This document shows positions 54,669 to 63,030 of a DNA stretch of 64,000 nucleotides, piece by piece. The stretch comes from Flavobacteriales bacterium (lineage in GTDB: Bacteria > Bacteroidota > Bacteroidia > Flavobacteriales > Flavobacteriaceae), in contig JALWLE010000063.1 of assembly GCA_026996605.1 (NCBI GenBank), forward strand, positions 62,001-126,000. The letters run 5' to 3'. The translations under genes were made by a program, and so were the position numbers. The notes beneath the pieces are model-generated. The model did no database searches and was not told the DNA's origin. It saw only the letters and a list, made by a program, of their open reading frames with translations. Numbering within the stretch: position 1 is the stretch's first letter; the number at the start of each line of letters is the position of its first letter.

Positions 54669-56915
54669 TTATGGATATTTGGATTTATAAAAATCATTAA
54701 CCACAAAATCGGGAGTATTTTTATTAATATCTACAACGATAAAGTGTTTGTTTTGCCATAAATTTAATACATCTTCCAAGATGCGTTTTCGCACTACGAA
54801 GATCATATCCAAGCCGGATACATTCATGGCTTTTTCAATGGCTTTAAACCAACCTTGTCCTTTAATTTCCAAATAGCCGACTTCATCTATGACCAAGATA
54901 TCCAATTGTTCCAAGTCATTTAAAATAGCATTATTGCCAAATTCAAATCCGATTTTAGAAAAATAAAATCTACCGGTTTTAAGATCATCATCATGCGTTT
55001 TTTCACGACTACACAAGTATTGTTTCTCGCCTGTCATAATATTTTCAATACTAAAGCCAAAACGTTCCCCCATATAATCCGTGCCATGCGCAATGATACC
55101 ACCTATTTTTAATTGTGGATTCGTTTGTTTCAAATCGTTAATAATTTGTTTTAAAAAAGTTGTTTTACCACTTCGCGTTTCGCCCGAAATAACAAAAATT
55201 TTATTACGTTGGAATATTTGTCGTTTAAATTCTTGCAACAAAGTATCTGATAGCCCGATAGATTTTTGTAGCACTTTTAAGGGTTTAAACAACATTTTAC
55301 GGTCGGCAGAAATATGTTTTAAAATATAAGGTACAGCCGAAGTCGCCAAGCCCAAAGTAGCATATAACTGTGAGTAACCTTTTTTGTAAAGCAAAGCTTT
55401 AACCAAGGGATTTTTGAGTTCAACACTGATGGCGGTAAAGCTCGAAACGACCAAAATAGCCCGTAAAATCATCTTGATGCCTACCAGTAGTCCTTCCGTT
55501 TTATCTTGCCACAGCCATACTGCCATTAAAACAATAACGACTAATTGTAACCAAAACAAAGGCTTTGCCAGTCGTCGTAGAGATTTGCCATAACGCTTAA
55601 AAATAAAGCCCAAATATAAGGCAATCGGAATGATGATATACGACAACGGATACCATTCCAGACCGATAAGAAATAACACTAATACTATTATATGTATAAA
55701 TAAATATTTGGTTTGATACTTAAATTTGTCAATGTCAAATAAATCATTTTTAAATTGCCATGGTTCGGTTGTAAGTGGTTGATTATAATTTGTTTGTTGG
55801 ATTTTTTTACCAACCATTTTACCTACGAAAGCTGCTAACAATCCCAAAAAAATATAAGCGATACCTATAAGAATAAACAGCTGATTAACAGGTAGTTTTA
55901 GGTGAGTGGTATGCAAAAATACATAGTATAAATTTTCTAAAATCTTAACAATATCAAATCCGTAAATCAAAATAATACTAACGACTTTGTGGATGATGGC
56001 ACTATACATAGCTAAGATACCGGCAGTGGCAAAACTCAAAAAATTACGTCCGAAAAGATTAATTACCAACTGAAACAATGCCGCTTCCACCAATATCCCG
56101 ATTAACGGACCTAAAATAACCGAAGTAGGCATGAGCGAACGCATCAATGCGGCAATGATACCGGCTTTGATAAACAAGTTTTTATCTTGCCATTTATATG
56201 AAAAGGCTATCAGTAAAATGATAGATGAAAAAGTCAAGAATGTACCTGCAAAAGGTAGGCGTAAACTGTGAAAAAATCCCCCGAAAATAATTTCAAAACT
56301 TGCCCAAATACTGCCTATGACAGCGGCTTTTAGCCATATATCCTGCTGATTGTTATCCATTTTTTTTTGTAGTTTTTGAAGCGATTCGGGCGTGTTGATA
56401 TTGACAAATTGTGATGAAAAATCACCGGCATCAATGGTATGATTTAGGGTTTTATTTAATAAATTTCGTAATTTGTAATCGCCGGTTTCAATCTGTTGTT
56501 TTAAAACCGGCAGTAAATCTTTGTGGTATAGTCCGGTAAGCATTTGCAAACGGTCATTTGCTCGAAAAATATTAATTTTTTTACTGAAATCCGCCTGTTC
56601 TAAAAGATATGATATCACTTCGGTTGTCAGCATAGGCATATCCACCGGAATAACCAAAGCTATTTCGTATTTGATGTAAGGCAAGCAAGTATAAAGTCCA
56701 CTGATGGGTCCGGTATTATGAATAGAATCCGGTATTGTTTTGTAGTTTATAGCCTTGATTTTATCGTTTGTGCTTACAATAATATCATCGGTAAAATTTT
56801 GTAGTAAACTAACGGCTCTGTTCAAAAAACTTTGGTTTTGAAACACTAATGAAGACTTATCTGTTCCCATCCTCAAACTTTTTCCCCCTGCTATAACGAT
56901 TCCGGATACCTTCAT
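54669..56915 (-). CDS. Fusion: MobA-like nucleotidyltransferase, ECF-transporter-like S and T membrane parts, THEP1-type NTPase
   Basis: 748 residues from ATG 56915. Residues 1-188: MobA-like NTP transferase (IVIAGGKSLRMGTDKSSL, PVDMPMLT), the enzyme type that joins GTP to molybdopterin. About 195-370: spans like an ECF S component (SVILGPLIGILVEAALFQLV, YSAIIHKVVSIILIYG). About 400-560: spans with a CbiQ/EcfT-like cytoplasmic stretch (VELKNPLVKALLYKKGYSQL, SAVPYI). 571-748: THEP1/NTPase_1-type domain with P-loop GETRSGKTTF (578-587) and Walker B DILVIDEVGYLE. The ECF reading of the middle is inference; the two ends are confident. The ATG is preferred because the TTG 18 bp upstream overlaps a -7-like TATTTTTG (minus strand, 56931-56938). 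No other Moco genes are near. Confidence 0.78.
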   Translation of the reverse strand: MKVSGIVIAGGKSLRMGTDKSSLVFQNQSFLNRAVSLLQNFTDDIIVSTNDKIKAINYKTIPDSIHNTGPISGLYTCLPYIKYEIALVIPVDMPMLTTEVISYLLEQADFSKKINIFRANDRLQMLTGLYHKDLLPVLKQQIETGDYKLRNLLNKTLNHTIDAGDFSSQFVNINTPESLQKLQKKMDNNQQDIWLKAAVIGSIWASFEIIFGGFFHSLRLPFAGTFLTFSSIILLIAFSYKWQDKNLFIKAGIIAALMRSLMPTSVILGPLIGILVEAALFQLVINLFGRNFLSFATAGILAMYSAIIHKVVSIILIYGFDIVKILENLYYVFLHTTHLKLPVNQLFILIGIAYIFLGLLAAFVGKMVGKKIQQTNYNQPLTTEPWQFKNDLFDIDKFKYQTKYLFIHIIVLVLFLIGLEWYPLSYIIIPIALYLGFIFKRYGKSLRRLAKPLFWLQLVVIVLMAVWLWQDKTEGLLVGIKMILRAILVVSSFTAISVELKNPLVKALLYKKGYSQLYATLGLATSAVPYILKHISADRKMLFKPLKVLQKSIGLSDTLLQEFKRQIFQRNKIFVISGETRSGKTTFLKQIINDLKQTNPQLKIGGIIAHGTDYMGERFGFSIENIMTGEKQYLCSREKTHDDDLKTGRFYFSKIGFEFGNNAILNDLEQLDILVIDEVGYLEIKGQGWFKAIEKAMNVSGLDMIFVVRKRILEDVLNLWQNKHFIVVDINKNTPDFVVNDFYKSKYP

Positions 56916-57260
56916 TTCGTTGATTTTAGGCAAAAATACGATAAATGCTTTATTGAAACAGCTGATAATTGTTAAAAAAACGCATAATTATTGTATCTAC
57001 AGTTGCAAAAGCTGTGTTTATATTTCTTATTTCTTTATTCCATCAAAAAATAGATCACTTCGGTACAATCCCCCCGACGAAAGTCGGGGTCAAGACACTC
57101 AATGGTCTTTCCTCATTTTCTCATTTCGACAGAATCCCGATTCTTATTGGGAAGAAATCTCTATTTAATTAATACCATATAAGTCACATAAGGACACAAA
57201 AGAAGAAAACTTATATGTACTTATGTGACTTATGTGGTTAAAAAAAACTCACTTCCTCGT
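56916..57260. repeat. Intergenic region with three repeat families
   Basis: 57055-57120: CTTCGGTACAATCC...hairpin...CAATGGTCT...CCTCATTTTCTC element with CCCCGAC-GAAA-GTCGGGG. 57121-57161: TCATTTCGAC...GAAGAAATCT. 57173-57239: CACATAAG inverted repeat, copy 2. The minus-strand -7 box of the fusion gene lies at 56931-56938. Confidence 0.7.
57173..57239. repeat. Long inverted repeat (CACATAAG family), copy 2
   Basis: ACCATATAAGTCACATAAG on the left pairs with CTTATGTGACTTATGTGGT on the right, with one mismatch, around an A-rich centre. Related to 30571-30639. It sits 21 bp after the stop of the leftward gene at 57261. Confidence 0.75.
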
Positions 57261-58289
57261 TTATTGCTCTCTAAACTTCAACAATGCTTTAATAGGATAG
57301 TGATCAGAATACCTGAAATGATTTAAAGTTTCAAATTGTAAAACTTGCATTTTTTTCTCGTCGGGCAGAATAAAATCAATACGCAACGGTACCCATTTAT
57401 AACGCCAAGTAAAGCCGAAGCCTTCACCGGCATCCACAAAAGCATCTATTTTATTAGCCTTTAAAATACGATAGGGCGCCGAAAATGCCGTATTGTTAAA
57501 ATCGCCGGCAATCACAACCGGATGCGGACTTTTTTCGGTGTGTGCAGCAAGGCGTTCCGCCTGTTGATATTGGCGTTTAAAAACTTTTTGCAGTTTATTT
57601 CGGACTTTGTTTTTATCTTGTTCTACCAAATTTTCCGGCTTGACAATTTTATAGGATTGCAAATGCACATTATAAATTCGAAGCGTATCTTTTTTGATGA
57701 TAATGTCCGCCCAAATGGCATTATTGTAAGTATCTTTAAAATCCAAGTTGCCTTGATTGATGATTTTATATTTTGAATAAATCGCCAATCCGGCTTTACG
57801 TTTCTTACCTTTTAAGACGATATGCTTGTAAGGATATTGCAAAAAATCGGTTTGTTTGTCGGTTTTAAATTCCTGTAAGACCAAAATATCCGGAAATTGA
57901 TCTTTTAAATAATTGGAAATATCAACATTGATGCCTTTCTTTTTAATCCAATGATAGGCATTGAACAATCGCACATTATAACTCATTATTGAAAAGCCTT
58001 TCGGTTCAATCGGATGTTTGCCACTCCACTGATAAAGCGCTTTAAGATTGCTATAGTTTAACAATAACACCAGCAGCGAAATGAATAATTGCTTTTTGAG
58101 TTTAATCAACCAATAAATCAAAAATAGGATGTTGATAAGGACCAAAAACGGAAAAATCAAACTGTTTACGGATAAAATAGGCAAGAAACCGGAAGGTAGG
58201 TATGGTGTAACAAAAGCCACAGCCAACCACAATGCGGCGATATAATTAATTATTAAAATTATTTTCTCTGTGATTGATAAATTTTTCAT
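57261..58289 (-). CDS. Endonuclease/exonuclease/phosphatase (EEP) family membrane protein
   Basis: 342 residues. Three hydrophobic N-terminal spans (about 10-85) anchor a DNase I-like domain. Its motifs are SIMSYNVRLFNAYHW, ILVLQEFKTD (metal Glu), IRIYNVHLQS-type strand, VIAGDFNNTAFSAPYR (Asp/Asn) and the final YSDHYPIKALLKF (Asp/His). The fold cleaves phosphodiesters in nucleic acids or phospholipids, or inositol phosphates; substrate unknown. Its start lies only 24 bp from the start of kdsA on the other strand. Confidence 0.88.
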   Translation of the reverse strand: MKNLSITEKIILIINYIAALWLAVAFVTPYLPSGFLPILSVNSLIFPFLVLINILFLIYWLIKLKKQLFISLLVLLLNYSNLKALYQWSGKHPIEPKGFSIMSYNVRLFNAYHWIKKKGINVDISNYLKDQFPDILVLQEFKTDKQTDFLQYPYKHIVLKGKKRKAGLAIYSKYKIINQGNLDFKDTYNNAIWADIIIKKDTLRIYNVHLQSYKIVKPENLVEQDKNKVRNKLQKVFKRQYQQAERLAAHTEKSPHPVVIAGDFNNTAFSAPYRILKANKIDAFVDAGEGFGFTWRYKWVPLRIDFILPDEKKMQVLQFETLNHFRYSDHYPIKALLKFREQ

Positions 58290-58313
58290 ACTTTTATACC
58301 TGCATCATTTTTA

Positions 58314-59138
58314 ATGGATAAATATATGAAATTGGATTTAATACCCAAAATAAAATATACCGGTTCCGGACATTTTTTCTTATTAGCCGGTCCATGTGCC
58401 ATTGAAGGCGAAGAAATGGCTATGCGGATTGCCGAACATATAGTCAAATTGACTGACAAATATCAAATTCCTTACATTTTCAAAGGTAGTTTTAAGAAAG
58501 CCAATCGTTCCCGTTTGGATAGTTTTACGGGGATAGGCGATGAAAAAGCACTTAAAATATTGCAAAAAGTCGGCAAAACTTTTGATATTCCGGTCGTAAC
58601 GGATATTCATCTGCCAACTGATGCCGCTATGGCTGCCGCTTATGTCGATGTGTTACAAATACCGGCATTTTTGGTGCGTCAAACCGATTTGGTCGTTGCT
58701 GCCGCCAAAACAGGCAAAGTGGTCAATCTCAAAAAAGGACAATTTATGAGTCCGGAAAGTATGCGGTTTGCCGTAGATAAAGTGTTGCAATCCGGAAATA
58801 CGCAAGTGGCTGTTACCGAGCGTGGCACCATGTTTGGTTACGGCGATTTGATTGTCGATTTCAGGGGTATTCCCGTGATGCAAGAGTTTGCACCGGTCAT
58901 ACTTGATATTACGCATTCATTACAGCAACCCAATCAAGCGAGTGGCGTAACCGGTGGTCGTCCCGAATTGATAGAAATCATTGCCAAAGCCGGCATGGCT
59001 GTAGGGGTAGATGGTATATTTTTAGAAACCCATTTTGATCCGGCATCGGCAAAATCAGATGGCGCCAATATGTTGCCATTGGATAAGCTCGATGATTTGC
59101 TAAAAAAATTAATCGCTATTAATGAATTGAATATCTAA
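58314..59138 (+). CDS. kdsA: 3-deoxy-8-phosphooctulonate (Kdo-8-P) synthase
   Basis: 274 residues (or 270 if it starts at ATG 58326). Motifs: LLAGPCAIEGEEMAMR, IFKGSFKKANRSR, VVTDIHLPTDA, LQIPAFLVRQTDLV, DITHSLQQPN and GIFLETHFDP. The enzyme condenses phosphoenolpyruvate with arabinose 5-phosphate for Kdo, the inner-core sugar of LPS. The promoter must overlap the neighbouring divergent gene. Two genes downstream is an OstA/LptA-like gene, giving an LPS theme. Confidence 0.96.
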   Translation: MDKYMKLDLIPKIKYTGSGHFFLLAGPCAIEGEEMAMRIAEHIVKLTDKYQIPYIFKGSFKKANRSRLDSFTGIGDEKALKILQKVGKTFDIPVVTDIHLPTDAAMAAAYVDVLQIPAFLVRQTDLVVAAAKTGKVVNLKKGQFMSPESMRFAVDKVLQSGNTQVAVTERGTMFGYGDLIVDFRGIPVMQEFAPVILDITHSLQQPNQASGVTGGRPELIEIIAKAGMAVGVDGIFLETHFDPASAKSDGANMLPLDKLDDLLKKLIAINELNI

Positions 59139-59221
59139 TCTTGGCGTAATATTTGAATAGAAAACCATAATGGAAGAAAGTTCAATTCGGAAGCAAAACA
59201 ATTTCTCAATTCTAAAAAAGC

Positions 59222-59259
59222 ATCCGACATCGGACATCGGACATCCGACTTCGGACATT
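59222..59259. repeat. Short tandem repeat of the 8-9-mer TCGGACAT
   Basis: Between kdsA and the GIN gene, variants of CGGACAT/CCGACAT/CGGACTT follow each other about five times. Slippage-prone; no hairpin of note. Confidence 0.75.
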
Positions 59260-59280
59260 AAATCATAAAATAATATCATT

Positions 59281-60111
59281 ATGAAAAAACTAATACTAAT
59301 CCTGTTGGCAATCCTGTCATTGCCCGCATTGGCTCAAAAGAAAGAAAAAATCAAAGGCAATCGTGAGGTTTTAATCAAAAAATTTACGGTAGCTTCTTTT
59401 AGTGCTATTGAAGTCGGTGAGAAATTTAAGGTAAAACTACAAAAAGCCACCGATACCACCAGAGTTGTTATTGAAGCAGATGATAATTTGTTTGACGTCA
59501 TTCATTTCAATGTCGAAAATGATGTACTAAAGTTTTGGACAACTATGGAAATTGTCAAGAAAAAACGACTGCGCATTACGGTTTTTGTGCCGGAACATTT
59601 TCATAAAATCAAGCTGATTGAAAAAGGCAAAGTTTTTAATGATGAACAATTGGATTTAACAACATTGACATTGGAAGCCAATGACAAATCGGAAGCCGAA
59701 CTCAATCTGCATCTTAAAGATAATTTTGACTTGACAGCTTTGGGTAAACCGGATTTGAATTTAGAAGTTTTTGCCCCCAAAGCAAGCATAAGACTCTCTG
59801 ATGATGCCGAATTAGAAGCCAAAGTCAATATCAAATCCGCTACTATAGATATGGATAAGCACGCATCTTGCAAATTGGAAGGCAGCATTGATCAGTTGGT
59901 ATTAAAAGCCGGAGAGAAAGCCGAAGTTAAAGCCGAAAAGCTTTTGGCAAAAGAAGTCAAATTGTCGGTTTTTGATAAGGCGACGGTTTATATCAATGTA
60001 AGCAATCAAATAAAAATGAACTTATCGGGCAAGACGGAAACCTATTTGTTTGGTTCCCCCGAAATTAAATTGAAAACTTTTGAAGGGAATGCCATTTTAT
60101 ACAAAAAGTAG
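59281..60111 (+). CDS. Secreted GIN-domain (DUF2807) protein
   Basis: 276 residues. Signal peptide MKKLILILLAILSLPALAQ. The body is a beta-helix-like GIN domain: FTVASFSAIEVGEKFKVKLQ at the start, then repeating short strands (LTTLTLEANDKSEAELNLHL, QLVLKAGEKAEVKAEKLLA), ending in INVSNQIKMNLSGKTETYLF. Such head domains occur in Bacteroidota envelope proteins of unknown role, often suggested as adhesin-like. The following OstA-like gene starts 23 bp before its stop, indicating coupling and perhaps a shared envelope role. Confidence 0.85.
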   Translation: MKKLILILLAILSLPALAQKKEKIKGNREVLIKKFTVASFSAIEVGEKFKVKLQKATDTTRVVIEADDNLFDVIHFNVENDVLKFWTTMEIVKKKRLRITVFVPEHFHKIKLIEKGKVFNDEQLDLTTLTLEANDKSEAELNLHLKDNFDLTALGKPDLNLEVFAPKASIRLSDDAELEAKVNIKSATIDMDKHASCKLEGSIDQLVLKAGEKAEVKAEKLLAKEVKLSVFDKATVYINVSNQIKMNLSGKTETYLFGSPEIKLKTFEGNAILYKK

Positions 60112-61711
60112 CTTTTTAATTATCTTTTTATTGTTTTTTGCAAACTTATCGGCACAACAACCAACCGATTCGTTGCCGGATTATATTCATATCTTATACG
60201 CCGACCATGCTACCACCAGCGACAAATATCCGGGTAAGCAATTATTGTCAGGCGATGTTAAAATCAGTCATAACGGGGCTTTATTGTTTTGTGATAAAGC
60301 CATAGTAGATAAAGCCGAAAACACGGCTATTGCCGTAGGTAATGTGCGTTTGGAACAGGGCGATACTATTCAAATGAAAGCCGGCTATTTGAAGTATGAC
60401 GGTAATAAAAGTTTTGCCGAAGCTTACGATGCCGTACATCTGTCCGATCCTAAAATGCAACTTTCAACCGATACTCTGTATTTTGACCGGAAAAAACAAG
60501 AATCGTTTTATACAAGCGGAGGTACAATCGTCGATAGTGTCAATACTTTAAAAAGCAAAATCGGGAAATATTTTTTAAATGAAAAACGCTTCCGGTTTAT
60601 ACACAATGTTCATATTGATAATCCCGATTATCAGCTCGATTCTTATCAATTAGATTATTTTACGGACTCAGGTATTTCCAATTTTTACGGACCGACTAAA
60701 ATTTACAACAAGCAAAGTTATATTTATGCCGAAAAAGGACACTACGATTCGCAACAAAAAATTTCGTGGTTTGTTAAAAATGCTTTTATCAAACACAAAA
60801 ACAGCACGATAAAAGGTGATAGCTTATATTATGACCGCAATAGAGAATACGCAACGGCAACGCATAACGTGGTGTTGCACGATTCGGTCAACAAAACTTG
60901 GATTTTTACCGGCTATGCCCAACGGTGGATTGATTTGGATTCGACCCGGGTCAATCAAAAACCATTGGTAGTTTCAGTGTCTGATAAAGATACCTTGTTT
61001 ATCAGAGCCAAGCAATTTATAGCTGCCGGCAAAGAAGGCAAAAGACGACTTTGGGGCTATACAAACGTGCGATTTTTTTCGAAAGATTTTTCAGGTAAAG
61101 CCGATTCATTGTATCGCGATGGGGCGACCAAATTAATGAAACTCATGCGAAAACCGGTCGTTTGGAGCGGCAAAAGTCAAATAACCGGCGAACGTATTTT
61201 GGTGCAAAATGATTCGTTAAATCACTTGGATTCTTTGATTATTCCAAAAGATGTTTTTATCATTCAAAAGGATAGTGCGGGATTTAATCAAATAAAAGGC
61301 AAAAAATTATTGGGAAAATTTAAAAATAACCGTTTAAAAACCGTGGATATTTATGGTAATGCCGAAGTTATTTATTTTTTAAGAGAAGAAGATGGTAAAC
61401 TGACCGGTATTGAAAAAAATAAATCCAGTCATATTTTTATAGAATTTGAAAATGACGAAGTGTCAATAATCAGATTTTATAAGCAGCCGGAAGGTAAGGT
61501 GTTGCCTTACAAAGATTTTATCAAACAAGGTCGATTTTTTAAAGGTTTTAATTGGCGTGGTGATGAACAAATTTCACGCAAAGAAGATATTATCGGTGAG
61601 AAAAGACTACTTTATGAAGCAGAAACCAAACAAAAGCCGACCTTTCAACCGGAAGATTTGAATATTGTTGAACCAAATGCAAAAAGAAAAGCTATTCAAA
61701 TACATGAATAG
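60089..61711 (+). CDS. Bacteroidota OstA/LptA-like LPS-transport protein
   Basis: 540 residues from ATG 60089 (a TTG 9 bp earlier is less likely). Signal peptide ending NLSAQQ. Repeated OstA strands: LSGDVKISHNGALLFCDKAI, AVGNVRLEQGDTIQMKAGYL, YLDSYQLDYFTDSG-type segments and ATHNVVLHDSVNKTWIF. LptA/OstA proteins form the periplasmic beta-jellyroll bridge carrying LPS to the outer membrane; Bacteroidota versions are long, as here. The N-terminus overlaps the GIN gene by 23 bp. kdsA upstream fits LPS biogenesis. Confidence 0.88.
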   Translation: MPFYTKSSFLIIFLLFFANLSAQQPTDSLPDYIHILYADHATTSDKYPGKQLLSGDVKISHNGALLFCDKAIVDKAENTAIAVGNVRLEQGDTIQMKAGYLKYDGNKSFAEAYDAVHLSDPKMQLSTDTLYFDRKKQESFYTSGGTIVDSVNTLKSKIGKYFLNEKRFRFIHNVHIDNPDYQLDSYQLDYFTDSGISNFYGPTKIYNKQSYIYAEKGHYDSQQKISWFVKNAFIKHKNSTIKGDSLYYDRNREYATATHNVVLHDSVNKTWIFTGYAQRWIDLDSTRVNQKPLVVSVSDKDTLFIRAKQFIAAGKEGKRRLWGYTNVRFFSKDFSGKADSLYRDGATKLMKLMRKPVVWSGKSQITGERILVQNDSLNHLDSLIIPKDVFIIQKDSAGFNQIKGKKLLGKFKNNRLKTVDIYGNAEVIYFLREEDGKLTGIEKNKSSHIFIEFENDEVSIIRFYKQPEGKVLPYKDFIKQGRFFKGFNWRGDEQISRKEDIIGEKRLLYEAETKQKPTFQPEDLNIVEPNAKRKAIQIHE

Positions 61712-61992
61712 CTTAACTCAATTAACAACACAAATAAAACAATGAAATATGAAAAAACTACTTTCCTCTTATTTCTAACACAAATATACAGTAACATTTC
61801 TTGCAAAAATTAATTATTATACGAAGTGCAGATTTGAATATATAAACGACATGATTTTAGGCATAAACGACATTTTTTTTAGACTGTATATAAATGAACT
61901 GAAATATTTTTTTCTCAATTCCTCAATCAAAACCGGACATTTCGGTACATCCCCCCGACGAAAGTCGGGGTCGGGACACTCAATGACCTATT

Positions 61993-62289
61993 AGGGCAAA
62001 CGCACTATAAAAAAAATTAAAATATTTCTTTTAGCCCCTTAGGGGCGTCCTGTTTATAGAACATAATACCATTACAATCCAATAAAGCCCCATAGGGGCG
62101 ACCTAATAAAATTATTAATACTACATGTTACAGGTCGCACCTACGGAGCTATTTGTTATCATTAATTTATCTTGCTACAAACAGCACAGCTCCTACGGAG
62201 CTGATATTAAGGGGGTTGTAAATAATTTTGCATGGTTGCATTAATGTTTTATGGCATTCCAGAATAAACACATATGGTGCGTTTGTCCT
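61993..62289. mobile_element. Probable 297-bp non-coding mobile element
   Basis: The ends are inverted: AGGGCAAACGCACTAT (61993-62008) against ATGGTGCGTTTGTCCT (62274-62289), 14 of 16 paired. Just outside, with one intervening base on each side, lies AATGACCTAT at both ends (61982-61991 and 62291-62300), as a target duplication would. The interior holds four short hairpins of the AGCCCCNTAGGGGCG/AGCTCCTACGGAGCT type (62033, 62086, 62139, 62188). No transposase. The inner hairpins are a common Bacteroidota repeat, so the element may be composite. Confidence 0.55.
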
Positions 62290-62308
62290 GAATGACCTAT
62301 GCCTATGC

Positions 62309-62338
62309 TTTCAATTCCTCAAATATTCACTAAATTTG
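62309..62338 (+). promoter_or_regulatory. Probable promoter of the DUF4271-hemD pair
   Basis: TTTC at 62309-62312 (one mismatch to TTTG), an 18-nt spacer, then TAAATTTG at 62331-62338, ending 23 bp before ATG 62362. This placement decides the start against the upstream ATG at 62299. Confidence 0.48.
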
Positions 62339-62361
62339 CAACTAAACCAATCTATCTATTA

Positions 62362-63030
62362 ATGAAAGAACTTGTCAGAGAAGATTTTTTCCAAAACATT
62401 TTTGTGTTATTGTTTTCAATAGCAGTATTTTTATTTATGTTTAGTAAGTTATGGTTTAACAAGCGATTAAATATCAATATAACGGCTCCCAATATCTATA
62501 TTTTTGAATATGAATCACAGTCGCAAAATTTAGTATCGTTATACAATTTGAATGCATTTATATTCAAAATCTTAGCTTATACATTATTTATAATAGCTTT
62601 TTTAAAATTCTTTAATCTAAATTTTAAATTACCTAATCAACATGAGCTAACTTGGGCTATTATTATGATAAGTGCGACGGGCTATTTAGGATTGAAAATT
62701 ATCTTGGAAATCTTGTTACTTATTTTACTTAAAAAAAGCAAATTTTTAATGAAAATCAGGTTCATTAGAACTACTTACGAGAATTATATTGTTTTTTATC
62801 TGTTTTTAATGGCTTTTTTAATCTATTATTTTCCTTACCAATCAAAGGTGTTTTTTTATATAATTGTAAGTATTTCAGCTATTTGGTTGATTGGTCTTTG
62901 GACAAATCTTTTTAATAGTTTACATAAACATACGAGCTTGAAATCATATCAAATATTTTTGTATCTTTGCCTATCAGAAATTCTACCGTTTATTTTGGTA
63001 ACCGGTTGGATAATTTTTCAAATTCTATGA
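62362..63030 (+). CDS. DUF4271 membrane protein
   Basis: 222 residues from ATG 62362. About six spans (FVLLFSIAVFLFMFSKLWF, ILAYTLFIIAFLKFF, YLGLKIILEILLLILL, FYLFLMAFLIYYFPY, YIIVSISAIWLIGLW, LSEILPFILVTGWIIFQIL). The C-terminal LYLCLSEILPFILV is a strong family marker. The function is unknown, but in Flavobacteriia it is regularly next to hemD. Its stop overlaps the hemD start as ATGA. Confidence 0.85.
   Translation: MKELVREDFFQNIFVLLFSIAVFLFMFSKLWFNKRLNINITAPNIYIFEYESQSQNLVSLYNLNAFIFKILAYTLFIIAFLKFFNLNFKLPNQHELTWAIIMISATGYLGLKIILEILLLILLKKSKFLMKIRFIRTTYENYIVFYLFLMAFLIYYFPYQSKVFFYIIVSISAIWLIGLWTNLFNSLHKHTSLKSYQIFLYLCLSEILPFILVTGWIIFQIL

Larger units (their letters stand above)
61712..62361. 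repeat. Repeat-rich 650-bp intergenic region
   Basis: 61712-61935 is AT-rich without structure. 61939-61989 is a copy of the TTCGGTAC...CCCCGAC-GAAA-GTCGGGG...CAATGACC element. 61993-62289 is a probable inserted element. 62331-62338 is the -7 box of the next gene. No coding region is supported; the ATG at 62299 would place coding sequence across the promoter. Confidence 0.65.

Noticed and set aside
59222-59259. A short CRISPR-like array
   Set aside because: Units are 8-9 bp with no spacers and no cas genes are present.
62299-62361. Upstream ATG for the DUF4271 gene
   Set aside because: It would code across a good -7 box (TAAATTTG, 62331-62338), and the next ATG gives the usual protein start.
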